Below, piece by piece: positions 28,868 to 36,375 of a stretch of 64,000 nt of DNA. Within the stretch, counting starts at the first letter, position 1; every line of letters begins with the position of its first letter. The stretch comes from Nostoc sp. B(2019) (GTDB taxonomy: Bacteria > Cyanobacteriota > Cyanobacteriia > Cyanobacteriales > Nostocaceae), in NCBI RefSeq assembly GCF_010091925.1, contig NZ_WVID01000010.1:153298-217297 (forward strand). The letters are read 5' to 3'. The notes under the pieces are model-generated. The model did not search any database. It worked only from the letters and a program-made list of their open reading frames with translations, and was not told the DNA's origin. The position numbers and the translations under genes are program-made.

Positions 28868-29020
28868 AATATAATTTTTTACTTGAGAGCAAGCAAAAAG
28901 CGATCGCACCTATAAGCACATTACTTTATCAGGATAGCGTTTTAACATAGCTGCACTTTGAATTTGTCCAGTGCCCAAAGATAATTAATTGGCGTTGTTG
29001 AATATGAGTATAAATATCTC

Positions 29021-29133
29021 ACGCAAAGACGCAAAGAAGTGGGGGTAAAGAAGGACTTTTGCAATAAATCTAATTAATTTGTGTTGCATGAATGCAGGAT
29101 AATTTTATGGATTTTCCTTTGCGCCTTTGCGCG
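29021..29133. repeat. Inverted CGCAAAG-type repeat between convergent genes
   Basis: ACGCAAAGACGCAAAG at 29021-29036 and its near-complement CTTTGCGCCTTTGCGCG at 29117-29133 face each other across 80 bases. It lies between the 28286 gene and the ATPase gene, both ending here, so it may also serve as a bidirectional terminator. Confidence 0.6.
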
Positions 29134-29138
29134 AGTAA

Positions 29139-31211
29139 TTACCTATCGCGTTCAACTTCCATAATTTCCGTATACTCAAACTCGCTCGGACTTTGTTTCA
29201 CCAAAGGATATCTTTCCCCACCCAACTCAATATAATCTTGTTCGCAATCTGGTTTAGATGAATAATATGTAAGTACATATTCTCTCCCAATTCTACCTGT
29301 CATTTCTGCTTCTACTTCACCCCGCCACTGAGTCTTAGTAACTAAAACTATCAACTGATTTGCTAATTGGGGAATTGTTTTAGCAATGTGTCGCCGCGAA
29401 CTTTCATCCAAACTACCAAAGGGCGAATCCATAACAATGGGGAAAGTGCTACTATCAGGAATCATCATCATTTTTCGTTTTTCACTCCATTCCCTTACTT
29501 TGTCAATGATGCTGGCAATAAAGGATAAACTGAGAATTTGATTTTCTCCAGTGGAAGCTGCAACTAGTGCTTCCATACCTGTGGTATTTTCTACTAATGT
29601 CAGTTCATATTTATCGCTAATTTTAGGAATGTATGGAGTAATAGAAATCTCCATGAATATCTCTTGTACTCGCTTTTCTAGTTGCAGACGAAATTGTTGT
29701 TCTTGACGATTTCGGACTTCTGTTAACCGTTCGATTGCATCTTGAGTGGCGTTAATTCGTCGCTGTGCTAAAGTTTGCTTATCTTCATTCAGCTTTTGTT
29801 TGCTGATTTGTTTATTAAAACTTTCAATTTCAGTTGTGAGTTGAGCAATTTGCTGCTGATTTGCACCCTGTTCTCGATTTAATTCGTCAATTTTACTTTC
29901 AATTTCATCTAACCGTTTTTGCAAACTGCTAATTTCTTCGTTAGCATCTTTTCGCAAACGCTCTTGAATATTATCTAAATCACCTTCAATTTGTGATATG
30001 CTTTGCCTTAATTGATTAATCCTAGTTTGTTCTCTATCAACTTCTTCCCAAAATCCTATAGCTTGCTTATCAATTTCACCTACTTGAGCGCTCATGCGAA
30101 TTGCAGTTTCTTCCACTGCTGAAGAACCTGCTTTATTTAACCAAGTAGTCACATGAGTATGAGAATGATTCCCCTCGTGTAATTCTGCACCACAAATACA
30201 GCGTTGAGAATTTAGTAAGTCATTGACAAATTCTCGCGAAATTCCAGAGGTTAACTCACCTCGCTGCTTTAAATCATTAATAATTTCTCGGAACTGTGCT
30301 GTAGTTTCTGACAGCAAAACTGTATAACCACGCGCGGAAATTAATTTTTTCAGCGCTTCCTTTGTTTTTTTATATTCTTCTTGATTTGTCGCTTTCTGCA
30401 ATTCTAAATCTTGCCATCTTTCTTGCAATTCCTTGACGGCACTAAGTTCTCGTAAACGATTACTTGTCTCTTTTTTGAAAGTTTGTTGATATTCTAACTC
30501 TTCTTTAATTTCAGTTTGCCGTTTGGTAATGCGTTCACGCTCTCGCTCTATCTTTTCTTGCTGTCGTAACAGTTGTTTAACTTGAGAATCACCAATAGCT
30601 TTTAACTCGTTTTCTAAAGTTTTTTTAGCATCTCCTAAGTGTCTGATGGAACGATTAATTACCTCGACACCCAAGAAAATTTTTGTAGCTTCGGCAATCT
30701 CAGCTTTTTTGTCAGAACGGACTATTTCTTCAATTCGTTCTCCGTCAAAGAAAAAATATTGATGTAAAGTAGCGGGTAAAATTTGATTGATTATATCCTC
30801 TGGCTGCTGATTTGGGATATTCCATTTGCCATCGTCCCCGCCAACCCACATGGTTAATTGAGTTTTACCAGCATCAAAGTCACTTTCGTTTTTGTAACCT
30901 CGACAGGCGCGTTTGACTCGATAGCGTTTACCTTCATGTTCCCAACCAATCTCTACCCAACATTCTACAGCTTGGCCTCTTTGAGTTTCTGCGATCGCAC
31001 GCTTATTTACTAACTGTTCTGTCGATGCAAACGCCGCACTAAATTTCTCATAAAGAACCCAAGTAAAGGCATTTAGCAGACTAGTTTTTCCAGAGCCATT
31101 ATTGCCATGAATAATCGTGGTGTTGTGAACATCTCCACTTGCGAGGCTTATCTCTGGTGTAATACCATAAAAGGAGCGAAAGTTGCATAGCTTGATTGAA
31201 GTCAGCTTCAT
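29139..31211 (-). CDS. Second SMC/DndD-like AAA ATPase with zinc-hook-like motif
   Basis: 690 residues, built like DndD or Rad50: first strand IKLCNFRSFYG, Walker A GNNGSGKTSLLNAF (near residue 36-50), two coiled-coil stretches (about 200-280 and 385-490), a CxC pair (CICGAEL, near residue 340) between them as in a zinc hook, and a C-terminal half with Walker B PIVMDSPFGSLDESSR. It is distinct from the 662-residue DndD of this locus, which lacks the CxC pair. Its start codon overlaps the stop of a small upstream ORF (ATGA). With the helicase gene upstream it may form the restriction arm. No nuclease motif is visible. Confidence 0.88.
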   Translation of the reverse strand: MKLTSIKLCNFRSFYGITPEISLASGDVHNTTIIHGNNGSGKTSLLNAFTWVLYEKFSAAFASTEQLVNKRAIAETQRGQAVECWVEIGWEHEGKRYRVKRACRGYKNESDFDAGKTQLTMWVGGDDGKWNIPNQQPEDIINQILPATLHQYFFFDGERIEEIVRSDKKAEIAEATKIFLGVEVINRSIRHLGDAKKTLENELKAIGDSQVKQLLRQQEKIERERERITKRQTEIKEELEYQQTFKKETSNRLRELSAVKELQERWQDLELQKATNQEEYKKTKEALKKLISARGYTVLLSETTAQFREIINDLKQRGELTSGISREFVNDLLNSQRCICGAELHEGNHSHTHVTTWLNKAGSSAVEETAIRMSAQVGEIDKQAIGFWEEVDREQTRINQLRQSISQIEGDLDNIQERLRKDANEEISSLQKRLDEIESKIDELNREQGANQQQIAQLTTEIESFNKQISKQKLNEDKQTLAQRRINATQDAIERLTEVRNRQEQQFRLQLEKRVQEIFMEISITPYIPKISDKYELTLVENTTGMEALVAASTGENQILSLSFIASIIDKVREWSEKRKMMMIPDSSTFPIVMDSPFGSLDESSRRHIAKTIPQLANQLIVLVTKTQWRGEVEAEMTGRIGREYVLTYYSSKPDCEQDYIELGGERYPLVKQSPSEFEYTEIMEVERDR

Positions 31212-31381
31212 CGCACCTCTTCCTTCACAATGTCCAAAATATTATCATTTATATGGCTGTTAATCTTCTTATCTAACCTACCTTTTTCTAGCTTCCATAC
31301 CCGCTCAATAATTTGCCGCACTTCCGGCGGAGCACTAGTAATTGGCTCCTGCACATCATCGATATTCGCCTCTTGTGACAT
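31208..31381 (-). CDS. 57-residue protein translationally coupled to the SMC-like ATPase
   Basis: Read directly from the - strand: ATG at 31381, stop TGA at 31210-31208, sharing ATGA with the ATPase start. The protein begins MSQEANIDDVQEPI, contains PPEVRQIIERVWKLEKGRLD and ends KEEVR: an acidic disordered start followed by a charged amphipathic helix rich in Glu and Lys. Codons look normal and the ORF is bounded precisely by the coupled start, so it is most probably real. Small partner proteins upstream of SMC-like defence ATPases are common, but this family is not one I can name. It is likely to bind the ATPase. Confidence 0.75.
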   Translation of the reverse strand: MSQEANIDDVQEPITSAPPEVRQIIERVWKLEKGRLDKKINSHINDNILDIVKEEVR

Positions 31382-31734
31382 ATCAAGTTTTAAAATATGA
31401 TTTTTCTATATTTTAACTGCCTCTACGTGTGCGATCGCCTCTCTCAAGCTACTATTAGTGTTATCTTTATTTTCCGCAAATTATATCTTTAAATTTCTAA
31501 TTTTTTTGGAAAAAAATACTTTATTTTTGAAGAGTTTCCTGTTATTATTTAGATTAATAAGATTTACTTTACAATGGGAGTTTAGCGATTTTAAAATTTT
31601 TGCTTACATCCCATTGTAAAAGTCTTAATATTATTCTCCCATATCAAATGCTTCTTTTCTCCAAATACCAAAAAATTTTACAAAAGAACACAACTATAAA
31701 CGTGCAAAACAGCAGATAAATCTGTAATTCCTCA
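31382..31734. other. Intergenic region with a perfect 12-bp inverted repeat
   Basis: 353 very A+T-rich bases between the small gene and the helicase gene. Apart from the inverted repeat TTTACAATGGGA (31568-31579) / TCCCATTGTAAA (31609-31620) around a 29-base loop, no gene or RNA is recognised. Because both flanking genes read leftward, a promoter for the ATPase pair should lie here. Confidence 0.7.
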
Positions 31735-33219
31735 TCAAAGATCTAACAATCCATATCGCTTTTGCAAATCCAGTAACTTCATTCTCGCTTCGCCAGCGTT
31801 GTCAGCTAAATCAGCGAATTCGACAAAGCGACGCAGTTCCTTTTTTAACAGATTACGCTCAACTTCTATAGTTTCTCTATCTAAATCTGGTGGCAAAACA
31901 ATCATGTCAAATATAGTGGCACGTTCTTTAGCAGGATGAGGACGCAAAACACGCCCCCGTCGCTGAATAAACTGGCGAGGATTACCAGAACTTGATAAAA
32001 TCACCGCAGTTTGAATTGCCGGAATATCAACACCTTCATCTAAACAGCGAATTGCTACCAAACCTTGCAGTTCACCACTTTCAAATTGATGCCGCAAAAT
32101 TTCCCGTTCTTGTAAGGATGTTTGCGCCGTATAGGTGCTTACTTTGTAGCCTAATTCCACTCCGAGAATTTTGGCAACAGCTTTAAGTTGACGTAAGGAT
32201 GAACGTTGTCCCACATCTTGTGAACCATCACTGCAATAGAAAAGAGTGTGAGTAGTTTCGCGGCGAATAGTCATTAAATCCCGCAAAGCATTTAATTTAT
32301 TTTCCGCAGCACCAATTAACCTTGCCCGTTGCATTAACAACGGCTTTAAATCTTCATGGTTTTCAAAGTCTCCCAATTCGCCATTTTCCCGTTCCCGGTA
32401 TAATAGACATCGCCCAATTCTTTTAGTTAATTTTAAATAAGCAATACTTTCTGCCTCAGTTAATTCCACCAAAATTGGATAATACTGATAATGTACTAAA
32501 GCACCTTGAGCGATCGCATCCCGCAAAGTAAACTCTGGCTGGAGAACTGGGCCAAAATAATCAAATAAAGATTGCGTGCCAAAGTCATCAAAATACCTCT
32601 CTGGTGTCGCAGACAAAGCTAGTCGCAACCCTACACGGCGCGGTAAACTTTCTTCTAACTTAGGTGCGCCTAAGTTATGCGCCTCGTCTCCAATAATTAA
32701 AGTCTTGGCGGGGAAATATTTGAGTTGAGATTGAAACCCCTCTCCAATTAAAGTAGAGTTGGTGGTAATCACCGTGACGAAACCTTGGGAACCAGAACGC
32801 AGATTGTAAATCTGCGTAGAAAGTTGATTTTGCCAAGTGCGTAAATTCTCAAAAGCTAAAATAGGCTGTAAATTAAATTTTTCACATTCTCGCGCCCATT
32901 GGGTGACGAGATGGCGGTACGGGCAGACCACCAATAAGACTTGTAAGTTAATTTGTTGGTATAATTCACAGACGATCGCTAGTGCTGTGATTGTTTTACC
33001 ACTACCAGTTGCCATTTTCAGCGTCCCTCTACCATTGTTGGCAAACCAGCTAGTGATAGCTTGTCGCTGATACTGTCGCAATTGCAGAGATAAAGGTATT
33101 TTTGGGCATCCTGGTAATGGTTGCTGAGTCTGATAACTGCCCTTACTTTCTCTTACAAATGGTAATTTGAGTTTGAAAGTGGGCAGTTGTTGCTGCACTG
33201 GATTTGACGTCAGGTACAT
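31735..33219 (-). CDS. DEAH helicase, 'DNA phosphorothioation system restriction enzyme' family
   Basis: 494-residue superfamily 2 helicase. Walker A MATGSGKTITALAI (near residue 68-80), DEAH box IIGDEAHNLG (near residue 180), motif III LALSATPERY, and the C-terminal helicase half with DEGVDIP and motif VI QFIQRRGRVLRP. The overall form is that of the family named for restriction in phosphorothioation systems. However, no separate nuclease domain is visible, so cleavage would need another partner. The ATG at 33219 is 96 bases downstream of lexA on the same strand. The gene is the outer edge of the dnd locus. Confidence 0.9.
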   Translation of the reverse strand: MYLTSNPVQQQLPTFKLKLPFVRESKGSYQTQQPLPGCPKIPLSLQLRQYQRQAITSWFANNGRGTLKMATGSGKTITALAIVCELYQQINLQVLLVVCPYRHLVTQWARECEKFNLQPILAFENLRTWQNQLSTQIYNLRSGSQGFVTVITTNSTLIGEGFQSQLKYFPAKTLIIGDEAHNLGAPKLEESLPRRVGLRLALSATPERYFDDFGTQSLFDYFGPVLQPEFTLRDAIAQGALVHYQYYPILVELTEAESIAYLKLTKRIGRCLLYRERENGELGDFENHEDLKPLLMQRARLIGAAENKLNALRDLMTIRRETTHTLFYCSDGSQDVGQRSSLRQLKAVAKILGVELGYKVSTYTAQTSLQEREILRHQFESGELQGLVAIRCLDEGVDIPAIQTAVILSSSGNPRQFIQRRGRVLRPHPAKERATIFDMIVLPPDLDRETIEVERNLLKKELRRFVEFADLADNAGEARMKLLDLQKRYGLLDL

Positions 33220-33256
33220 AAAATGTCAGGCACAAAGATGGTAATGAACCCTAATT

Positions 33257-33308
33257 AATTGGGTATTGGGCATTGGTATTTATCTTTCCCAATCCCAGTC
33301 CCCAATCC
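33257..33308. repeat. Heptamer STRRs between lexA and the helicase
   Basis: On the + strand AATTGGG, TATTGGG, CATTGGT (33257-33277) are followed by CCCAATC, CCAGTCC, CCAATCC (33288-33308). The two sets are partly complementary and could fold, but there is no T-run that would mark a terminator. Confidence 0.7.
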
Positions 33309-33315
33309 TCATTTT

Positions 33316-33918
33316 TCAGTAGCCGCGCCAAACGCCGATGAGAGAACCTTGTACCTGCACATGCATAGCTAGTACTTCAATGGGATTGTACTTAGAATTT
33401 GCTGGTTTGAGGGTAACGCGATCGCCACTTCGATAAAAACGCTTTAATGTAGTACCGTATCCATCAACTCTGGCGGCGACAATAGTACCATTTTTCAGAT
33501 GATCTGGTTCTGCAACTGGACGCAGGAATACCAAATCTCCATCAGCAATTAAATCCTCAATCATGCTGTCGCCAGCTACTCGCAAAGCATAGGTTTGAGC
33601 AGGTAATGAGAAATTAGAAAAGTCTAAATGATCTACAGCATCGGTGAATGGTTCAATTAAACCACCTGCGGCGATCGTGCCTAAAATTGGTACACCTTGC
33701 TTTACAGGATGTAAAATCCGAATAGTTCGCGCCTTCCCTTCATTCCATTCTATATATCCTTTGACGCGTAAATGTTCCAATCGACTTTGAATAGGTGCTG
33801 GCGACTTTAAGCTCATCGCCTGCATCATTTGCCGAATTGAAGGCGAATGTTGGTGTGTTCGGATGTATTCTGCCAACCATTCGTAAAGTTCTTGTTGAGC
33901 TTCCGTTAGACGTTCCAT
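33316..33918 (-). CDS. lexA: LexA repressor
   Basis: 200 residues. The N-terminal winged-helix domain (about 1-70) has SPSIRQMMQAM as the recognition region. The S24-type domain shows the cleavage pair Ala84-Gly85 (GTIAAGG), Ser118 (AGDSMI) and Lys159 (TTLKRF), so the protein should self-cleave. In cyanobacteria LexA controls DNA-repair genes in some species and other genes in others. The gene is next to argF, as in other Nostoc-type genomes. A perfect LexA box lies upstream, indicating autoregulation, and the Dnd helicase gene lies downstream without an obvious terminator. Confidence 0.96.
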   Translation of the reverse strand: MERLTEAQQELYEWLAEYIRTHQHSPSIRQMMQAMSLKSPAPIQSRLEHLRVKGYIEWNEGKARTIRILHPVKQGVPILGTIAAGGLIEPFTDAVDHLDFSNFSLPAQTYALRVAGDSMIEDLIADGDLVFLRPVAEPDHLKNGTIVAARVDGYGTTLKRFYRSGDRVTLKPANSKYNPIEVLAMHVQVQGSLIGVWRGY

Positions 33919-33950
33919 AAATTTATCGGGAAGTAATTATAAATGTCCCT

Positions 33951-33964
33951 AGAACATTAGTACT
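33951..33964 (-). promoter_or_regulatory. LexA box upstream of lexA
   Basis: Read on the - strand the site is AGTACTAATGTTCT, a full match to the cyanobacterial LexA consensus RGTACNNNDGTWCB reported for Anabaena. It lies 33 bases before the lexA start, where an autoregulatory operator is expected. Confidence 0.8.
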
Positions 33965-34143
33965 ACAAAAAACTCTCCATAACAAGATAAAAGTAAAAAT
34001 ATGAAAAGCAAAAGAAAGATAATTCTTTTATTTTTTGCCTATTTATTTTTGATTGTTTACGAAGAGTAGCCAGGAGTTGGGAGTTAGGGGGAGTGGGGCA
34101 GGGGAGCAGAGGGGCAAGGGGGACAATGAGAAAATTATTAATT

Positions 34144-34171
34144 CTTGACTCTTGACTCCTGACTCTTGACT
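34144..34171. repeat. Heptamer STRR after argF
   Basis: Four consecutive heptamers: CTTGACT, CTTGACT, CCTGACT, CTTGACT, just beyond the argF stop. Same heptamer family as at 786-806. Confidence 0.75.
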
Positions 34172-34175
34172 CCTT

Positions 34176-35096
34176 TCACTCTGCCCCTAAAATACTTACA
34201 AGTAAAGCTTTTTGGGCGTGCAAGCGGTTTTCTGCTTGATCCCAAACTCGTGATTGAGAACCTTCGATTACTGCCTCGGTAATTTCTTCACCGCGATGAG
34301 CTGGTAAGCAGTGTAAAACAATTGCTTCTGGATCAGCAAGGCTCAATAATTGCTCCGAAATTTGGTAAGGTTGGAAAATTGGGAAGCGATCGCCTGCTTG
34401 GTCTTCTTGCCCCATACTTGCCCAAACATCGCTATAAAGTACAGTAGTTCCCTTGGCTGCTAATTCTGGGTCATGAGTGAGAAGAACTTCAGTTTTATTA
34501 TTAGCGATCGCTCTTGCTTGTTCTACAATCTTAGGATCTGGTTCATATCCACTTGGCGTAGCAATTCTGACATTCATCCCAGCCAAAGCACAGCCAAGCA
34601 TCAGAGAATTAGCCATATTATTCCCATCACCCACGTAGGTCAAAGTTAACCCAGCAAGGGTGTTAAAGCTTTCTTGAATCGTCAACAAATCAGCTAATAC
34701 CTGACAGGGGTGTTCTGCATCAGTAAGGGCGTTAATTACCGGAATCTTGGCATAATGAGCAAAAGTTTCCAACTCCTGCTGTGCAAAAGTGCGAATTGCC
34801 AAAATATCGAGATATCGATCCAACACCCGCGCCGTATCCTGTAAAGGTTCCCCACGGCTAACTTGAGTGACATTAGGGTTGAGATCGATTACCTGTCCAC
34901 CCAATTGGTACATCGCCACTGTAAAACTCACCCGTGTGCGAGTTGAAGCTTTAGAAAACAACAACCCCAATACCTTATTACATCGCAACTTTAGCTGTTG
35001 CGATTTTAGTTGAGTTGCCAATTGCAGGAGTTCCTGAAGTTCCGTTGGACTTAGGTCTGCCAGACTTAATAAATCTCGTCCGCTCAACGCTGCCAT
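34176..35096 (-). CDS. argF: Ornithine carbamoyltransferase
   Basis: Converts ornithine and carbamoyl phosphate to citrulline in arginine synthesis. The carbamoyl-phosphate loop SKASTRTRVSF, HPCQVLADL and the ornithine-site HCLPAHRGEE are all present, and the length is normal for ArgF. ATG 35096 (MAALSGRDLL) is preferred over the in-frame start at 35153, because family members begin there and the extra residues are not conserved. Same strand as lexA; adjacency is a conserved trait of Nostoc-type genomes. Confidence 0.94.
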   Translation of the reverse strand: MAALSGRDLLSLADLSPTELQELLQLATQLKSQQLKLRCNKVLGLLFSKASTRTRVSFTVAMYQLGGQVIDLNPNVTQVSRGEPLQDTARVLDRYLDILAIRTFAQQELETFAHYAKIPVINALTDAEHPCQVLADLLTIQESFNTLAGLTLTYVGDGNNMANSLMLGCALAGMNVRIATPSGYEPDPKIVEQARAIANNKTEVLLTHDPELAAKGTTVLYSDVWASMGQEDQAGDRFPIFQPYQISEQLLSLADPEAIVLHCLPAHRGEEITEAVIEGSQSRVWDQAENRLHAQKALLVSILGAE

Positions 35097-35242
35097 GCTT
35101 GTAATCTGTAAAGAACAATTACGTATTTCTGTTCCTTTACCCAACTGTGGCAAAAAAATACAGTTTTAAAACTGTATCAATATTTTTGCGCCTAGCCTAG
35201 GATTTGAAATAGCTTTGCTATGAATATTAATTTATCAACTTT

Positions 35243-35271
35243 ATCAGTAATTTTAATCACTGATTTTTTTT
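35243..35271 (+). terminator. Terminator-like hairpin
   Basis: ATCAGT (35243-35248) pairs with ACTGAT (35259-35264), followed by a run of eight T ending at 35271. It lies in the 417-base gap upstream of argF, with no + strand gene before it, so it may end an unannotated or antisense transcript. The rest of this gap holds nothing recognised apart from the tRNA promoter. Confidence 0.45.
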
Positions 35272-35446
35272 AGGTTTATTAGGCATTGGAGACTTTTAAG
35301 ATTTGGTTAAAACCTTACCTCTGGTGGGCGGATTTTTTTAATCTTCAATCTCTAGTACGCGGTTTTATTATCACACTTATAACGCCTACTCAACTATCTA
35401 AAGGTTGAAAAACAATAATCTAAAAATATTTATTTGTACTAGATGG

Positions 35447-35474
35447 TAGACAATCAAATCACTTATGGTACAAT
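35447..35474 (+). promoter_or_regulatory. Promoter of tRNA-Thr
   Basis: TAGACA (35447-35452) and TACAAT (35469-35474) are separated by 16 bases, each one mismatch from consensus, and end 39 bases before the tRNA. Confidence 0.6.
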
Positions 35475-35513
35475 AAGAAGTCGATTAATGCTTGGAAGCA
35501 TTAGTAAATGAGC

Positions 35514-35585
35514 GCCAGCATAGCACAGTGGTAGTGCATCCGACTTGTAATCGGAAGGTCGTCGGTTCAAATCCGACTGCTGGCT
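35514..35585 (+). tRNA. trnT-UGU: tRNA-Thr (anticodon UGU)
   Basis: Folds into a full cloverleaf. Acceptor stem GCCAGCA/TGCTGGC, D-arm GCAC/GTGC, anticodon stem TCCGA/TCGGA around loop CTTGTAA (anticodon TGT, Thr codon ACA), T-arm GTCGG/CCGAC around TTCAAAT, discriminator T. No CCA is encoded. A truncated tyrosine-integrase gene starts 138 bases downstream, the usual side for an element integrated at a tRNA 3' end. Confidence 0.96.
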
Positions 35586-35722
35586 TTAAGTCTAGGTAAG
35601 GGTTTAAAGCTTTTAATAGATGTTGTCAAACGTCACTAACCCATACTTGCATTGTTGCTAAATGTGGGAAAATACCGTAAAACCTGGGTAAAGTTAGGGA
35701 AGCGGTAGCGAAAGTTTTAAGG

Positions 35723-36217
35723 ATGGCAATTACCAGTTTTGAGCAATTGCAGGAAAAGATTTCAGCACTGGGTTTGAGGGTATCAGTAAGACGTAAAGGA
35801 GAAGCACTTTACTTGAGGGCAGTATTGCCACCGCGCCCTGGATCTAAATCGCAACAAACTGAGCCTCATCAACAAGATTTAGCGCTAAAAGTGCAAGCTA
35901 ATCGGTACGGATTTGAAGTGACATTAGAAAAAGCGATCGCCTTCGGATTGGCATTAGGACGCGGTGAATTTAACTGGAATGATTATCTAGAGCCTATCGC
36001 CCCACAGTTAGAGACAGTTGGAGAATGGGTAGAGAAATTCAAGCAGCACTACTACTCAACTAAAATTGAGGGTAAAACGCAGGAAAAGACATGGCAGGGG
36101 CATTACATGAGTGCTTACAGTTTGCTGCCACCAAATGAGTCTCTAAGTGCAGTACACTGTGCTGCTTTGAGAAGACTGGGGACTTCTGCCATCGCTATCA
36201 AGTCTGGTCAGAAGTAG
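35723..36217 (+). pseudogene. Truncated tyrosine integrase (N-terminal part only)
   Basis: 164 residues that match only the N-terminal DNA-binding region of cyanobacterial site-specific integrases: ITSFEQLQEKISALG, LYLRAVLPPRPGS and the core-binding TVGEWVEKFKQHYYS, then SAYSLLPPNESLS. After this point the reading frame turns into an unrelated tail (AVHCAALRRLGTSA) and stops; the catalytic R-H-R-Y domain is absent both in frame and in the following bases. It is therefore a broken gene, the probable remnant of an element once inserted beside tRNA-Thr. Still, an ATG and a clean frame survive, so a short protein could be made. Confidence 0.75.
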
Positions 36218-36375
36218 TGCAGGCATAGCTCAGACTTCTCTTTGGGTTTAAAAACAAATTTCAACAATTCTGTAAATGAGCATTTTTTTGTTTTACAATT
36301 AATGACGCTACTCCCCGGACTACAAATTTGGGAATTACCAAAGCTATTTATTAAAAATTGGAACTAAAGATTTAT

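Noticed and set aside
17805-33219. A dndA cysteine desulfurase in the locus
   Set aside because: No gene in the region has a PLP-enzyme signature; sulfur is presumably donated by a housekeeping IscS-type enzyme elsewhere.
35281-35345. Possible Yfr-type small RNA with GGTGGGCGG before a T-run
   Set aside because: Stem pairing is weak and no conserved Yfr core could be found.
17538-35585. The whole dnd locus as an island integrated at tRNA-Thr
   Set aside because: The tRNA's 3' end and the integrase fragment face away from the dnd genes, lexA-argF lies between, and no duplicated tRNA end was seen on the left side.
36218-36375. Pho box upstream of pstS
   Set aside because: No tandem PyTTAACCT-type repeats recognised in the upstream sequence.
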